Shown: positions 25,952 through 34,237, numbered from the stretch's first letter. The stretch: DNA of 64,000 nt from Caballeronia jiangsuensis (GCA_000648925.1 JFHF01000002.1:124001-188000), one strand, 5' to 3'. Made by a program: numbers and translations. The notes: a model not told the origin generated them from the letters alone.

Positions 25952-26686
25952 TTACCTGAGTCGAACGGCTGCATCGCGCTCGAATTGCCCGTGCGGGTCG
26001 AGTGATTCGAGCGCTTCTCGCTCGCGCGATGTCGGCGGCGCGGTGGGCTCGGCGTCGCTTGCATCGAACGTGAAGCCGGTGCGTTCGCGCACTTCATCGA
26101 GACTCGATTCCGGATGCCACGATTGCAATGCAAGCTTGCCGTCGCGCTTCACGAATACGGCGATGGGCGTGACCACGCCATGCATGCCGCCCCACGATGT
26201 CACGAAGTCGAGCTTCGCGACGAGCGTGCGTTTCGAATGCTCGGTGCGCCACGTGCAGGCGCGTTTGGCCGTCGGCAGCATGACCGCGCCGCCGCCGCCG
26301 CCCGGCAGTCGCACTTTCGGATGCGCCCATTCGCCGATGCACGAGTTGTTCGCGCAGCCCGCGCCATCGAGTTGCGCCGCGCCGAGGAACGTGAGATCCA
26401 TGCGGCCGCGCGTGCAAAGATCGTAGAAATCCTCGTTGGCGAAGATCGATGCGGAGCCTTCCGCAAGCAATGGGTCGGAGCTCGAAATCGGAATGGAAGA
26501 GGGCGACGGATCGACGCCGCCCGCCACATTGATATACACGAAGTCCCAGTCATAAGCGCGCTTTGCGAGCAGACATGCGAGCATCGGCGGCGTGGAGTTC
26601 ACGCCGCTGAACGTGATCTCGTTCGGCCGGATGAAGCGCGCGAGATTCGTGACGATGTAGGAGAAGCCGCTCCATTGTTCAGCCAT
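25952..26686 (-). CDS. CoA-transferase-superfamily beta subunit (GctB/IpdB-like)
   Basis: A 244-residue partner of the alpha subunit encoded just upstream. FLGAAQLDGAGCANNSCIG, HPKVRLPGGGGGAV and LDFVTSWGG match the GctB-type core. In glutaconate CoA-transferase, as I recall, the catalytic Glu54 lies in VESGLMD; the matching stretch here is INVAGGVD, with Val at 54, so the usual thioester-forming Glu is missing. IpdB, part of a ring-opening hydrolase in steroid degradation, also departs from the transferase pattern. The gene overlaps alpha by 8 bp; GGAGG precedes its ATG. True CoA transfer is therefore doubtful. Confidence 0.85.
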   Translation of the reverse strand: MAEQWSGFSYIVTNLARFIRPNEITFSGVNSTPPMLACLLAKRAYDWDFVYINVAGGVDPSPSSIPISSSDPLLAEGSASIFANEDFYDLCTRGRMDLTFLGAAQLDGAGCANNSCIGEWAHPKVRLPGGGGGAVMLPTAKRACTWRTEHSKRTLVAKLDFVTSWGGMHGVVTPIAVFVKRDGKLALQSWHPESSLDEVRERTGFTFDASDAEPTAPPTSREREALESLDPHGQFERDAAVRLR

Positions 26687-27512
26687 GTCGATGAACCTCC
26701 GCTTCGGGCGCGGCATCGATATGGCGTGCGAGCGCTTCGGGGCCTTCTTGAAGATACGCATCTACCGCCGGATAGTCGATCGCATACGACGGCCAGCATG
26801 AGCCCGGCCATGCGCCGTGCTTCACGATCGCGTAGTTTTGCACCATGAAATAAGGCACGATCGTGAGTTCGGGTTGATCGGCGAAGCGCGTATCGCTGAG
26901 TTCTTCGGCCACGACGAGCACGCTTTTGGCGGCGCGGCTCATGATGCGGTCCCAGTGATACGTGCCGGCCACGCGCACGTTGCCATCGCGATCCACGCTC
27001 GATGCATGAATCACGGCAAAGTCCGGCGAAATAGCGGGAATCACATAGGTTTTCTGGCCGCTGCCATAGGGATCGTCGAGACATTTCCAGTCGTTGATCC
27101 GCACGAGATCGCTGCCGTGCAAGCCGCCGCACGGCATGAACGGCACGCCGAAGGCAGCCGCGCGCAGTCCCGCGGTGAGGCTCGCGCATGCGTGTTCTTC
27201 GAGCTTCAGATGACCCTTCTCGACCGCGCGCCGATACCACGGCGCAAGCCCGAAATTGCCTTCCATCGCGACGATGCCGCAACGCGCGCGCGAGGCCACG
27301 CCCGCGCGGCAAAGTATGTCGATGTCGTAACCCGGCGACTGCTTGATAATCTCGATGTCGCGCTTCTCCTGCCGGATCAGTTCGCGCACGAACGCGAATG
27401 GCCCGCGATGCAGAAAGCTGCCGCCCAGGCCCAATGACGCGCCATTGGGTACGAGCGCAACCAGTTCGGCGAGCGAGACCTGTTTGTCCTTGCTTGCGAA
27501 TCCCGAACTCAT
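26679..27512 (-). CDS. CoA-transferase-superfamily alpha subunit (GctA/IpdA-like)
   Basis: A 277-residue alpha subunit. The opening VPNGASLGLGGSFLHRGPFAFVREL is the usual Gly-rich CoA-binding start of the family, and LTAGLRAAAFGVPFMPCGG and HASSVDRDGNVRV are further family segments. AGGAGA lies over the stop of the upstream crotonase gene, 12 bp before the ATG. Together with the beta subunit at 25952 it may act as a CoA-transferase or, as the missing Glu in beta suggests, as an IpdAB-type hydrolase that opens a cyclic acyl-CoA. Glu105-Glu106-type residues in LEEHACAS are candidate catalytic acids. Confidence 0.85.
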   Translation of the reverse strand: MSSGFASKDKQVSLAELVALVPNGASLGLGGSFLHRGPFAFVRELIRQEKRDIEIIKQSPGYDIDILCRAGVASRARCGIVAMEGNFGLAPWYRRAVEKGHLKLEEHACASLTAGLRAAAFGVPFMPCGGLHGSDLVRINDWKCLDDPYGSGQKTYVIPAISPDFAVIHASSVDRDGNVRVAGTYHWDRIMSRAAKSVLVVAEELSDTRFADQPELTIVPYFMVQNYAIVKHGAWPGSCWPSYAIDYPAVDAYLQEGPEALARHIDAAPEAEVHRHG

Positions 27513-27524
27513 GCGAGTTGTCTC

Positions 27525-28253
27525 CTAAGCCTTCTTCGACGACGCCAGATACGCTTCGATGCGCTCGTGAATGCCCGGCGCGGACGCCGATCGAACGAGC
27601 GCGGCGAGGTCGGTATCGGCCTCTTCGGTGTCCAGCGCGCGTCGCAACATGGCGCGGCTCTCGGCGGGCAACGCGTGCGCGCGTTCCATCGCTTCGGCGA
27701 CGACATCCGAGTACTGCTCCGGACCGGCCACGCGTTCGATAAACCCGTTCGCACAAGCACGTTCGACATCGAATGTGGCGGCTGTTTCGAGAATGCGCTG
27801 CGCCTCACGCGTGCCGACGATTCGCGCGAATCGCGCCGAACCCAGCACGAGTCCGAACTTCAGCCCCGGCATGCGAAACGTCGAACCGGGCGCGGCCGCG
27901 CGCAGATTGCACGCCGCAATCAGATCGACACCCGCGCCGAAATTTCTGCCATGCGCGAGCGCCACGGTGAAGCACGACGCGCTCGCAATCTTGTTCAGCA
28001 ACGTTTCGATGCGGATGAAACGCAGCACCAGATCGCCTTCGCTTTGCGCATGCACGTCGCTCATATCGAATCCCGCGCTAAAGCATCGGCCTTCGCCTTG
28101 CAGTGTGACGAGCGGTATTTTTGCGGCATCGGCAGCGTCGAAAGCCTGAATCAGTTCTTCCACGATACTCGCGGATAACGCATTCAGCTTGTCCGGCCGA
28201 TTGAGCGTGATCGACCAATGCGTCGGCATTTTCTCGACGACGATGCCGCTCAT
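27525..28253 (-). CDS. Enoyl-CoA hydratase/isomerase (crotonase) family protein
   Basis: A 242-residue crotonase. LNRPDKLNALS and RCFSAGFDMSD form the CoA and first oxyanion-hole regions; HGRNFGAGVDLIAACNLR holds the second. In hydratases the catalytic Glu lies in a Pro-Glu motif; here the matching stretch is FRMPGLKFGLVLG, with Gly in place of Glu, so simple hydratase chemistry is unlikely and isomerase, hydrolase or C-C cleaving activity is open. Its start overlaps the stop of the CaiB gene by 4 bp (ATGA), so both are translated together. Confidence 0.88.
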   Translation of the reverse strand: MSGIVVEKMPTHWSITLNRPDKLNALSASIVEELIQAFDAADAAKIPLVTLQGEGRCFSAGFDMSDVHAQSEGDLVLRFIRIETLLNKIASASCFTVALAHGRNFGAGVDLIAACNLRAAAPGSTFRMPGLKFGLVLGSARFARIVGTREAQRILETAATFDVERACANGFIERVAGPEQYSDVVAEAMERAHALPAESRAMLRRALDTEEADTDLAALVRSASAPGIHERIEAYLASSKKA

Positions 28254-29398
28254 GCCTCGACCTCCGAGCGCTTCAGCAACTCGGCGTTGTGTTCACCGAG
28301 TCCCGGCGGACGCAGGCGAATGTCAGGCGTTTTGCCGGAGAATTTGACGGGCGATGCGAACGTCTTCGTCTGCACGCCATTGGGCAATTCGAGCGGCTGC
28401 ACCCATTCCATATGCTCGACCTGCGTGTCCTTCAACACTTGCGAATACGTGTTGATCGGCGCGCACGGCACGCCCGCCGCACGAAAGCGCTCGATCCAGT
28501 GTTCGGCGTCGTCGGCGGCGAAGATCGCCTCCAGCGTGTCGCGCAATTCGACCTGATGCTGCGCGCGCAGCGTGGTCGTCGCATAACGCGAGTCCGCCTT
28601 GAGATCGTCGCGTTGCACGACCTTGCACACCGACTCCCACAGCGCGTTATTGCCTGCAGCCATGCCGAAATACGTGTCGCGCGCCTTGAACGCCTGATAA
28701 GGCGCGTTACGCGGATGCGCCGAGCCGAGCTTCTGCGGGTCGCGCCCCGTGCCGAAGTATTCGGACGTCTGCAATGCGGCGATGGCGAGCGTCGCGCCGA
28801 GCATCGGCACGTCGATATGCGTGCCTTCGCCCGTTGCCGCAACGCCGCGCAGCGCCGATGTCACCGAGAACGCGGCATACAGGCCAGCGGAGAAATCCGC
28901 GAGCGGTACGCCGCATTTGACCGGCGCACCATCGGGTTCGCCCGTGATGCTCATGATGCCGCTCATCGCTTGCACGGTCAGATCGAAACCGCCTTCCTGC
29001 GAGCGCGGTCCGGTCTGACCATACGCGGAGATCGAGCAATAGACGATGGATGGCTTCATCGCGCGAATGTCCTCGTAACCGAGCCCGAGACGATGCATCA
29101 CGCCGGGACGATTGTTCTCGATGACGACATCGGCTGTCTGAATCAACGACTTCGCCTGAAGAATGTCTTCGGGGCTTTTCAGATCGAGCGTGACCGAGCG
29201 TTTGTTCCGGTTGAGCGACGCGAAATTCTCGCTATAGCCATCGGAGATGGGCGGCCACGCACGCAACGTATCGCCGCCGTTCGGATGCTCGACCTTGATG
29301 ACGTCCGCGCCCATGTCCGCGAGCAGCATTCCGCAATACGGCCCCGCCGCGACGTTGCAGAACTCGATGACCCTGATTCCCTGAAGTGGCTGATCCAT
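28250..29398 (-). CDS. CaiB/BaiF (class III) CoA-transferase
   Basis: A 382-residue class III CoA-transferase, which moves CoA between two carboxylic acids via an aspartyl intermediate. The opening LQGIRVIEFCNVAAGPYCGM and LADMGADVIKVEHP are typical; the catalytic Asp is probably that in GVPLADFSAG (about residue 168), preceded by TGEPDGAPVKCG. It is the first gene of a five-gene minus-strand operon with crotonase, CoA-transferase-like alpha and beta, and acyl-CoA synthetase. Both a CoA-transferase and a synthetase in one operon suggest activation of two different acids. Its promoter faces the IclR gene. Confidence 0.92.
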   Translation of the reverse strand: MDQPLQGIRVIEFCNVAAGPYCGMLLADMGADVIKVEHPNGGDTLRAWPPISDGYSENFASLNRNKRSVTLDLKSPEDILQAKSLIQTADVVIENNRPGVMHRLGLGYEDIRAMKPSIVYCSISAYGQTGPRSQEGGFDLTVQAMSGIMSITGEPDGAPVKCGVPLADFSAGLYAAFSVTSALRGVAATGEGTHIDVPMLGATLAIAALQTSEYFGTGRDPQKLGSAHPRNAPYQAFKARDTYFGMAAGNNALWESVCKVVQRDDLKADSRYATTTLRAQHQVELRDTLEAIFAADDAEHWIERFRAAGVPCAPINTYSQVLKDTQVEHMEWVQPLELPNGVQTKTFASPVKFSGKTPDIRLRPPGLGEHNAELLKRSEVEA

Positions 29399-29501
29399 GT
29401 GTTTTCCCTGGCGATCCCGTTGGCATGCGGCGGCGTTCGTGCGCGTCGATTCGATTGTGGCGCGATCTTCCGGGCGTGTAAACCAAAAAATGATATATGC
29501 A

Positions 29502-29516
29502 TCTTATAAGATAGGA
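29502..29516. promoter_or_regulatory. Probable IclR operator before the CoA operon
   Basis: TCTTATAAGATAGGA matches the perfect palindrome at 20911-20925 in 13 of 15 positions and keeps 5 of 6 paired arm positions. It is 104 bp upstream of the CaiB start, in the AT-rich centre of the divergent region. Confidence 0.6.
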
Positions 29517-29609
29517 CGACGTGACAGAGGACCGTGAACACGCACCCGGCAGATTGCCCGATCGATACGCGGCTCCTGGCGCTATGCGCGGTGTAGAATG
29601 AGCTTTTAA

Positions 29610-29624
29610 TCCTAAATCTTAGGA
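29610..29624. promoter_or_regulatory. Probable IclR autoregulatory operator
   Basis: TCCTAAATCTTAGGA is a perfect palindrome (6-bp arms, 3-base centre) that ends 2 bp before the IclR ATG. It shares TCCTA-N5-TAGGA with the site at 20911-20925. Its right arm supplies the only Shine-Dalgarno-like AGGA. Confidence 0.65.
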
Positions 29625-29626
29625 CA

Positions 29627-30376
29627 ATGGACAAGACGTTGCTGAAGGGCCTGATGCTGCTGGAAGCGCTCGCCGATCAGAATGGCAAGCCCGTCACGAT
29701 CCCGGTGCTGGCCGAGCAGGTCGGGCTCACGAAGAGCAACACGCACCGCACGTTGCAAACGCTCGCGCACGCAGGCTATGCAACGCGCGATGAAACCACG
29801 GGCAACTATCGCAGCACGTTCAAACTCTTCGAGCTGGGCGCGAAGCAGATGGCGCAGATCGACGTGCGGCAGTTCGCGGCCGTGCATATGCGTGCGCTGG
29901 TCGATCTCACGCAAGAGACGGTGCATCTATCGATTCTCGATGGCGCCTCGGTCGTGTATGTCGACAAGATCGAGAGCGCGCAGCCCGTGCGCGCGTATTC
30001 CGTGCTCGGCGGCCATGCGCCTGCGTATTGCGTTGCGACGGGCAAGATTCTTCTCGCGCATCAGACGCAGGAATTCCTCGCGCGGCATCTGGTCGATCTC
30101 ACCGCGCATACGAAGGCCACCATCACGGATTTGCAGGCGCTCAAGGTCGAGCTCGCGCGTGCGGCGGCCAATGGCTACGCGATCAATCGTGGCGAATGGC
30201 GGGACAGTGTGGGCGGTGTCGCCGCGCCGATCTTCGATGCGTTCGGCCTTCCGGCCGCGGCCATCGGAATCTCGGGGCCGTTGGAGCGCCTGAGCGTCAA
30301 GCGCATGAAGGAATTCGCGCCGGCGGTTCAGGATGCGGCGCTGAACATTTCGCGGGCGATGGGATATCGCAAGTGA
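29627..30376 (+). CDS. IclR-family transcriptional regulator
   Basis: A 249-residue IclR regulator. The winged helix occupies about residues 5-60 (LLKGLMLLEALAD, VPVLAEQVGLTKSNTHRTLQTL with TKSNTHRTL as recognition helix), followed by the effector domain (ARLVDLTQETVHLSILDG-like segment, ATGKILLAH, NRGEWRDSVGGVAAPIFD). It is divergent from the CoA operon and sits beside two matching palindromes, so it most likely controls that operon and itself, and by site similarity the MFS gene at 21030. The ATG lies only 2 bp past an AGGA, so translation from a very short or leaderless mRNA is possible. Confidence 0.92.
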   Translation: MDKTLLKGLMLLEALADQNGKPVTIPVLAEQVGLTKSNTHRTLQTLAHAGYATRDETTGNYRSTFKLFELGAKQMAQIDVRQFAAVHMRALVDLTQETVHLSILDGASVVYVDKIESAQPVRAYSVLGGHAPAYCVATGKILLAHQTQEFLARHLVDLTAHTKATITDLQALKVELARAAANGYAINRGEWRDSVGGVAAPIFDAFGLPAAAIGISGPLERLSVKRMKEFAPAVQDAALNISRAMGYRK

Positions 30377-30431
30377 AGTGAGCGACGCTGGCGCTGAATG
30401 TTCGCTGTATTGAGCGGGCGCGGGTCGTTTC

Positions 30432-31253
30432 CTACAACAACTCGGCCGAATCGCTCTGGGTCACGGGGCTGGCTTGTTTGCTGAGCGGCGCCATTGCATC
30501 CGCGATGGCGCTGGCCGCTCCACGCAAGTCGGGCAACAGCTTCAGGCAGGCCGCGATATCGAGCCGCGACGTCGGTCCATGTAATGCGAGCGCGGCGTAC
30601 ACGCGCCCCGAGGTATCGGAAAGCGGCACGGCGATCGCCACCGAGTCGTCGAACAGTTCGCTGTCGTGCAGGCCGACGCCCGTCTCGCGTGCGCGGGCCA
30701 GTTCTTCCTTCAACGGCTCCCACTCCGTGATCGTGCGCGACGTGAAGCGCTTGTACGGCGGCTTGCCGATCAGCGCCTCGATCTGCTTCTGCGTCATGTT
30801 CATCAGAAAGAGCTTGCCGCTCGCCGTGCAGTGCAGCGGCACGCGGGTGCCCGGCTCCAGATGCAGACGCAAGGGCATCGGCGTTTCGACGCGATCGAGA
30901 TAGAGCACCTGATTGCCGTCGAGGATCGTCAGGTTGCAGGTTTCGCCCACTGCGTCCACGAGTTCCTGCAAGACCGTGTGCGGTTGCGAGCGCAAGGTGG
31001 AATGGCGCAGCACGTCGAGCGCGAGCGCGGCCGAGCGTGCGCCCACCGTATAGCGCTTGCCGAGCGGTTCGCGATAGACGAGATCGGCCTCGAAGAGCAT
31101 CGACAGGATGCGGAACACCGTCGGCTTGGGCAGCTTGCAGGCGTGGGTCACATCGTCGAGAGAAACGGGCGTGTTCGCATGCGCCACGTATTCGAGTACG
31201 GCGAACGCCCTCAACGCGGTCGATTCCGGCTTCTGTGGGTCAACGTTCAGCAT
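30432..31253 (-). CDS. IclR-family transcriptional regulator
   Basis: A 273-residue IclR regulator: winged helix in about residues 10-70 (TALRAFAVLEYVAHA, LDDVTHACKLPKPTVFRILSML) and effector domain with ETCNLTILDGNQVLYLDRVE, LHCTASGKLFL and DDSVAIAVPLSD. ATG 31253 is chosen over an upstream TTG at 31265. It is 48 bp downstream of the BKACE gene on the same strand and is probably co-transcribed with it, which makes it the likely regulator of the divergent carboxylase operon at 32319. Confidence 0.92.
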   Translation of the reverse strand: MLNVDPQKPESTALRAFAVLEYVAHANTPVSLDDVTHACKLPKPTVFRILSMLFEADLVYREPLGKRYTVGARSAALALDVLRHSTLRSQPHTVLQELVDAVGETCNLTILDGNQVLYLDRVETPMPLRLHLEPGTRVPLHCTASGKLFLMNMTQKQIEALIGKPPYKRFTSRTITEWEPLKEELARARETGVGLHDSELFDDSVAIAVPLSDTSGRVYAALALHGPTSRLDIAACLKLLPDLRGAASAIADAMAPLSKQASPVTQSDSAELL

Positions 31254-31301
31254 TGCGCGTCGCAAGAATCCTCGAAGCGGCCATTGTACGTGAGCACCCC
31301 T

Positions 31302-32135
31302 TCACGCCGCCTGCGGCAGCTTCAGGATCGCGCGCGCTTCCTGGGGCGTCGCGGGTACGCGATCGAAGCGCTCGCAGGCGTCGACGATCTTGCCGACGAG
31401 TTCCGCGTTGCTCGATGCAAGCCGGGTCGCATCGATGCGCGTGTTGTCCTCCAGGCCGGTGCGGCAGTGACCGCCCGCCTCCAGACACCACTGGTTGACC
31501 TCCCATTGATGTCGCCCGATTCCGGCCGCGACCCACGTCGCCTGGGGCAGCACTTCGCGAAGCTCGGCACGCAGAAAATCGAACACGTTGCGCCGCGCGG
31601 GCAACGCATTCGGCACGCCGAGCACGAACTGCACGTGCGCGTTCGGCGCGAGCAGGCCCGCCTTCACCAGGTTCGCGGCGTTATACAACATCGCGAGATC
31701 GAACACCTCGATTTCGGGCTTGATGCCGTGTTCGAGCATCGTCTTCGCGAGTCCTTCCACGAACTCCGGCGGGTTCTCATAAATGTTCTTCGGAAAGTTG
31801 ACCGAACCGGTGGCGAGCGACGCCATGTCCGGCCTGAGCGGCAGCATCGCACCGCGGGCCGACTGCTCGCGGCCACGTCCGCCCGTCGAGAACTGCACGA
31901 TCATGCCGGGGCAATGCTTGCGCACGCCTTCCTGCACGCGGCCGAAAAGCTCGGGATTGGAACTCGGGTTTTCGTCGGCGTCGCGCACATGAATATGAAC
32001 GAGCGATGCGCCCGCCTCGAACGCCTCGTGCGTCGATTCGATCTGCTGATCCGGCGTGACGGGAACGGCGGGATTGTCGCGTTTCTTCGGCACCGCGCCG
32101 GTGATCGCGACGGTGATGATGACGGGAGAGGGCAT
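31302..32135 (-). CDS. BKACE-family beta-keto acid cleavage enzyme (DUF849)
   Basis: A 277-residue zinc enzyme of the beta-keto acid cleavage family. Family members react a beta-keto acid with acetyl-CoA to give acetoacetate and a new acyl-CoA; the founding case is 3-keto-5-aminohexanoate cleavage in lysine fermentation. Zinc ligands are His47 and His49 (LVHIHVRDAD) with the Glu of GLEDNTRI; PITGAVPKK-like (AITGAVPKK) opens the barrel, and FSTGGRG and VPNALPA are typical. It is divergent from a three-subunit biotin carboxylase. A carboxylase that makes a beta-keto acid would feed this enzyme directly. Substrate class cannot be read from sequence. Confidence 0.9.
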   Translation of the reverse strand: MPSPVIITVAITGAVPKKRDNPAVPVTPDQQIESTHEAFEAGASLVHIHVRDADENPSSNPELFGRVQEGVRKHCPGMIVQFSTGGRGREQSARGAMLPLRPDMASLATGSVNFPKNIYENPPEFVEGLAKTMLEHGIKPEIEVFDLAMLYNAANLVKAGLLAPNAHVQFVLGVPNALPARRNVFDFLRAELREVLPQATWVAAGIGRHQWEVNQWCLEAGGHCRTGLEDNTRIDATRLASSNAELVGKIVDACERFDRVPATPQEARAILKLPQAA

Positions 32136-32172
32136 GCGGAACTCCTCTTGAGCGGAAACGACGGTCTAGTGG

Positions 32173-32268
32173 ATTTCACTGAATGAGATGTGGCATTTCA
32201 TTATTGCACCCTGCCTTAGTGTGTGCAATCATCTCTCTCAACGGAACGCCACATTTCACTCAACGGAA
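32173..32268. promoter_or_regulatory. Repeat-rich divergent promoter, BKACE / carboxylase
   Basis: Between the two divergent genes lie an imperfect palindrome AATGAGAT (32182-32189) / ATTTCATT (32195-32202), near-identical 11-mers ATTTCACTGAA (32173-32183) and ATTTCACTCAA (32253-32263), and a direct repeat CTCAACGGAA at 32237-32246 and 32259-32268, exactly 22 bp apart. Binding of the adjacent IclR protein (30432) is the simplest reading. Confidence 0.5.
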
Positions 32269-32318
32269 TTCGCACGCAGCGTGTGCGAACGTCGACCGAA
32301 CGGCGAGGTGCCGCGCAC

Positions 32319-32855
32319 ATGGAAAGACAAGGAACCCTGACGTTTCAGGATCTCGTGCAACTCGTCGAGCTGATCAAGGCGTCGGAGAATTTCAACGAGT
32401 TCCATCTGCGCATGGGCGATGTCGAACTCGATCTGCGGCGCGGTGAAGCGGTCGATGGCAGTGCGCCTGCCGTTCCCGCGCGAAACGGCGCTGCTTCGCA
32501 GACGCCTGCGCCTGCTCCCGCTCCCGCGTCCGTCTCACGGCCGCCTGAGCCGGCGGCGTCATCCGCGTCTGACGCCATTACCGAATGGCCGGCGGATTCC
32601 ACTGTCGTCAAATCGCCGATGGTCGGCACTTTCTATCGTTCGCCCGAGCCTGGCGCCAAAACCTTCGTCGAAGTCGGCGATACCGTCGAGGAGGAAGCCA
32701 CCGTCTGCATCATCGAAGTCATGAAGCTGATGAATTCCATCGCGGCGGGCGCGAGCGGCGTCGTCACGCATGTATTGGTCGAGGACGGCGATCCGGTGGA
32801 GTACGGCCAGCCGCTCCTCGTGATCGCGCCGAAAAGCGCGGGGGCCAGCGCATGA
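32319..32855 (+). CDS. Biotin carboxyl carrier protein (AccB-like)
   Basis: A 178-residue biotin carrier: an N-terminal helical region (LVQLVELIKASENFNEFHLRM), a Pro/Ala linker at about residues 50-85 and a C-terminal biotinyl domain with the modification site EVMKLMN, Lys136. GAGG lies 8 bp before ATG 32319; the frame upstream is not protein-like. ATGA overlap with the next gene. This is probably not the housekeeping fatty-acid carrier, because it is followed by a pyruvate-carboxylase-type carboxyltransferase and sits in a regulated catabolic cluster. Confidence 0.92.
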   Translation: MERQGTLTFQDLVQLVELIKASENFNEFHLRMGDVELDLRRGEAVDGSAPAVPARNGAASQTPAPAPAPASVSRPPEPAASSASDAITEWPADSTVVKSPMVGTFYRSPEPGAKTFVEVGDTVEEEATVCIIEVMKLMNSIAAGASGVVTHVLVEDGDPVEYGQPLLVIAPKSAGASA

Positions 32856-34237
32856 ACGTGCTCGCCGAACCGAGCGCGCGCGCAAAGCCCTTCAGGCGCG
32901 TGCTGATCGCGAACCGCGGCGAGATCGCGGTGCGCATCATCCGCGCATGTCGCGATCTCGGCATCGAAACCGTGCAGGTCTATTCGGACGCCGATCGCGA
33001 TTCGCTCGCCGTGCGCCTTGCGGACCGCGCGGTCTGCATCGGGCCGCCGCGCTCGAGCGAAAGCTATCTGAACGCGCGTTTCATCGTGTCGGCAGCGCTC
33101 GTGCATGGCGTGGACGCGATTCATCCCGGCTATGGCTTTCTCTCCGAGAACGCCGGGTTCGCCGAGTTGTGCGAAAAAGAAGGCGTGGTGTTCATCGGTC
33201 CGTCGGCGCGCGTGATCTCGCTGATGGGCGACAAGGCGATGGCGCGCCGCATGGCCGAGGAAGCCGGCGTGCCGACTACGCCCGGTTCGCGCGGCACGGT
33301 CGAGAGTCCGGCGCAGGCGCGCGAGATCGCGCGGGAGATCGGCTATCCGGTTCTGCTCAAGGCGGCGGCAGGCGGCGGCGGGCGCGGCATGCGCGTCGTG
33401 CACGATCCCGCCGATCTCGATACGCAATTCGGCGACGCCTCGCGCGAAGCGAAAGCCGCATTCGGCGACGGCTCGATCTACGTCGAAAAATTCCTGACGC
33501 GTGTGCGTCACATCGAGATCCAGATTCTGTCGGACGGCGAAACCGTGCTGCATCTCGGCGAGCGCGACTGCTCCGCGCAGCGGCGCAACCAGAAGCTGTT
33601 GGAGGAAAGCCCGTCGCCCGCGCTGACCGAAGACATGCGCGCGCAGATCGGGGACGCGGCGGTGCGTCTGTGCCGGCACGTCGGATATCGGAGCGCGGGC
33701 ACGATCGAATGCATTCTCGACGATGCATCGGGCCGCTTCTACTTCATGGAGATGAACACGCGCGTGCAGGTCGAGCATCCGGTGACGGAATGCGTCACCG
33801 GCATCGATATCGTGAAGGAACAGATTCGCATCGCGCAGGGCGAGCCGCTGCGCATCGCTCAGGCGGACGTGCGCATTCATGGTCACGCGATCGAATGCCG
33901 CATCAACGCCGAAGATGCCGCGCAGAACTTCGCGCCGTGTCCCGGGACCGTGCGCGAGTTCCATGCGCCGGGCGGTCCGGGCGTGCGCGTCGATTCGCAT
34001 CTGTTTTCCGGGTATCGCATTCCGCCGTATTACGACTCGCTCGTCGCGAAGCTCGTGGTGTGGGGCGCGTCGCGCGAGGAAGCGATCGCGCGGATGCGGC
34101 GCGCGCTCGGCGAAATGCGCGTCGAAGGCGTCACGACGACGATCCCTTTTCACCTCTCGCTGCTCGACGATCCGCACTTCGCACGCGGCGAGATTCATAC
34201 GCGCTTCGTCGAAGAGCGGCTTCTGGAGACGAAATGA
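32852..34237 (+). CDS. Biotin carboxylase subunit (AccC-like)
   Basis: A 461-residue ATP-grasp enzyme that carboxylates biotin on the carrier protein using ATP and bicarbonate. RRVLIANRGEIAVRIIRAC (residues 15-33), HPGYGFLSENAGFA (about 85), the ATP loop KAAAGGGGRGMRVV (about 165) and MEMNTRVQVEHPVTE (about 300) are all intact. It overlaps the carrier gene by 4 bp and the carboxyltransferase gene by 4 bp, so a stoichiometric three-protein complex is implied. Confidence 0.94.
   Translation: MNVLAEPSARAKPFRRVLIANRGEIAVRIIRACRDLGIETVQVYSDADRDSLAVRLADRAVCIGPPRSSESYLNARFIVSAALVHGVDAIHPGYGFLSENAGFAELCEKEGVVFIGPSARVISLMGDKAMARRMAEEAGVPTTPGSRGTVESPAQAREIAREIGYPVLLKAAAGGGGRGMRVVHDPADLDTQFGDASREAKAAFGDGSIYVEKFLTRVRHIEIQILSDGETVLHLGERDCSAQRRNQKLLEESPSPALTEDMRAQIGDAAVRLCRHVGYRSAGTIECILDDASGRFYFMEMNTRVQVEHPVTECVTGIDIVKEQIRIAQGEPLRIAQADVRIHGHAIECRINAEDAAQNFAPCPGTVREFHAPGGPGVRVDSHLFSGYRIPPYYDSLVAKLVVWGASREEAIARMRRALGEMRVEGVTTTIPFHLSLLDDPHFARGEIHTRFVEERLLETK

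Noticed and set aside
32947-34233. Long in-frame N-terminal extension of the carboxyltransferase
   Set aside because: The frame is open but lies inside the intact biotin carboxylase gene in another frame; the ATG at 34234 with the 4-bp overlap is the natural start.
32319-34237. Housekeeping acetyl-CoA carboxylase accB-accC
   Set aside because: The next coupled gene is a pyruvate-carboxylase-type carboxyltransferase and the locus is catabolic with its own IclR regulator, so a dedicated carboxylase is more likely.
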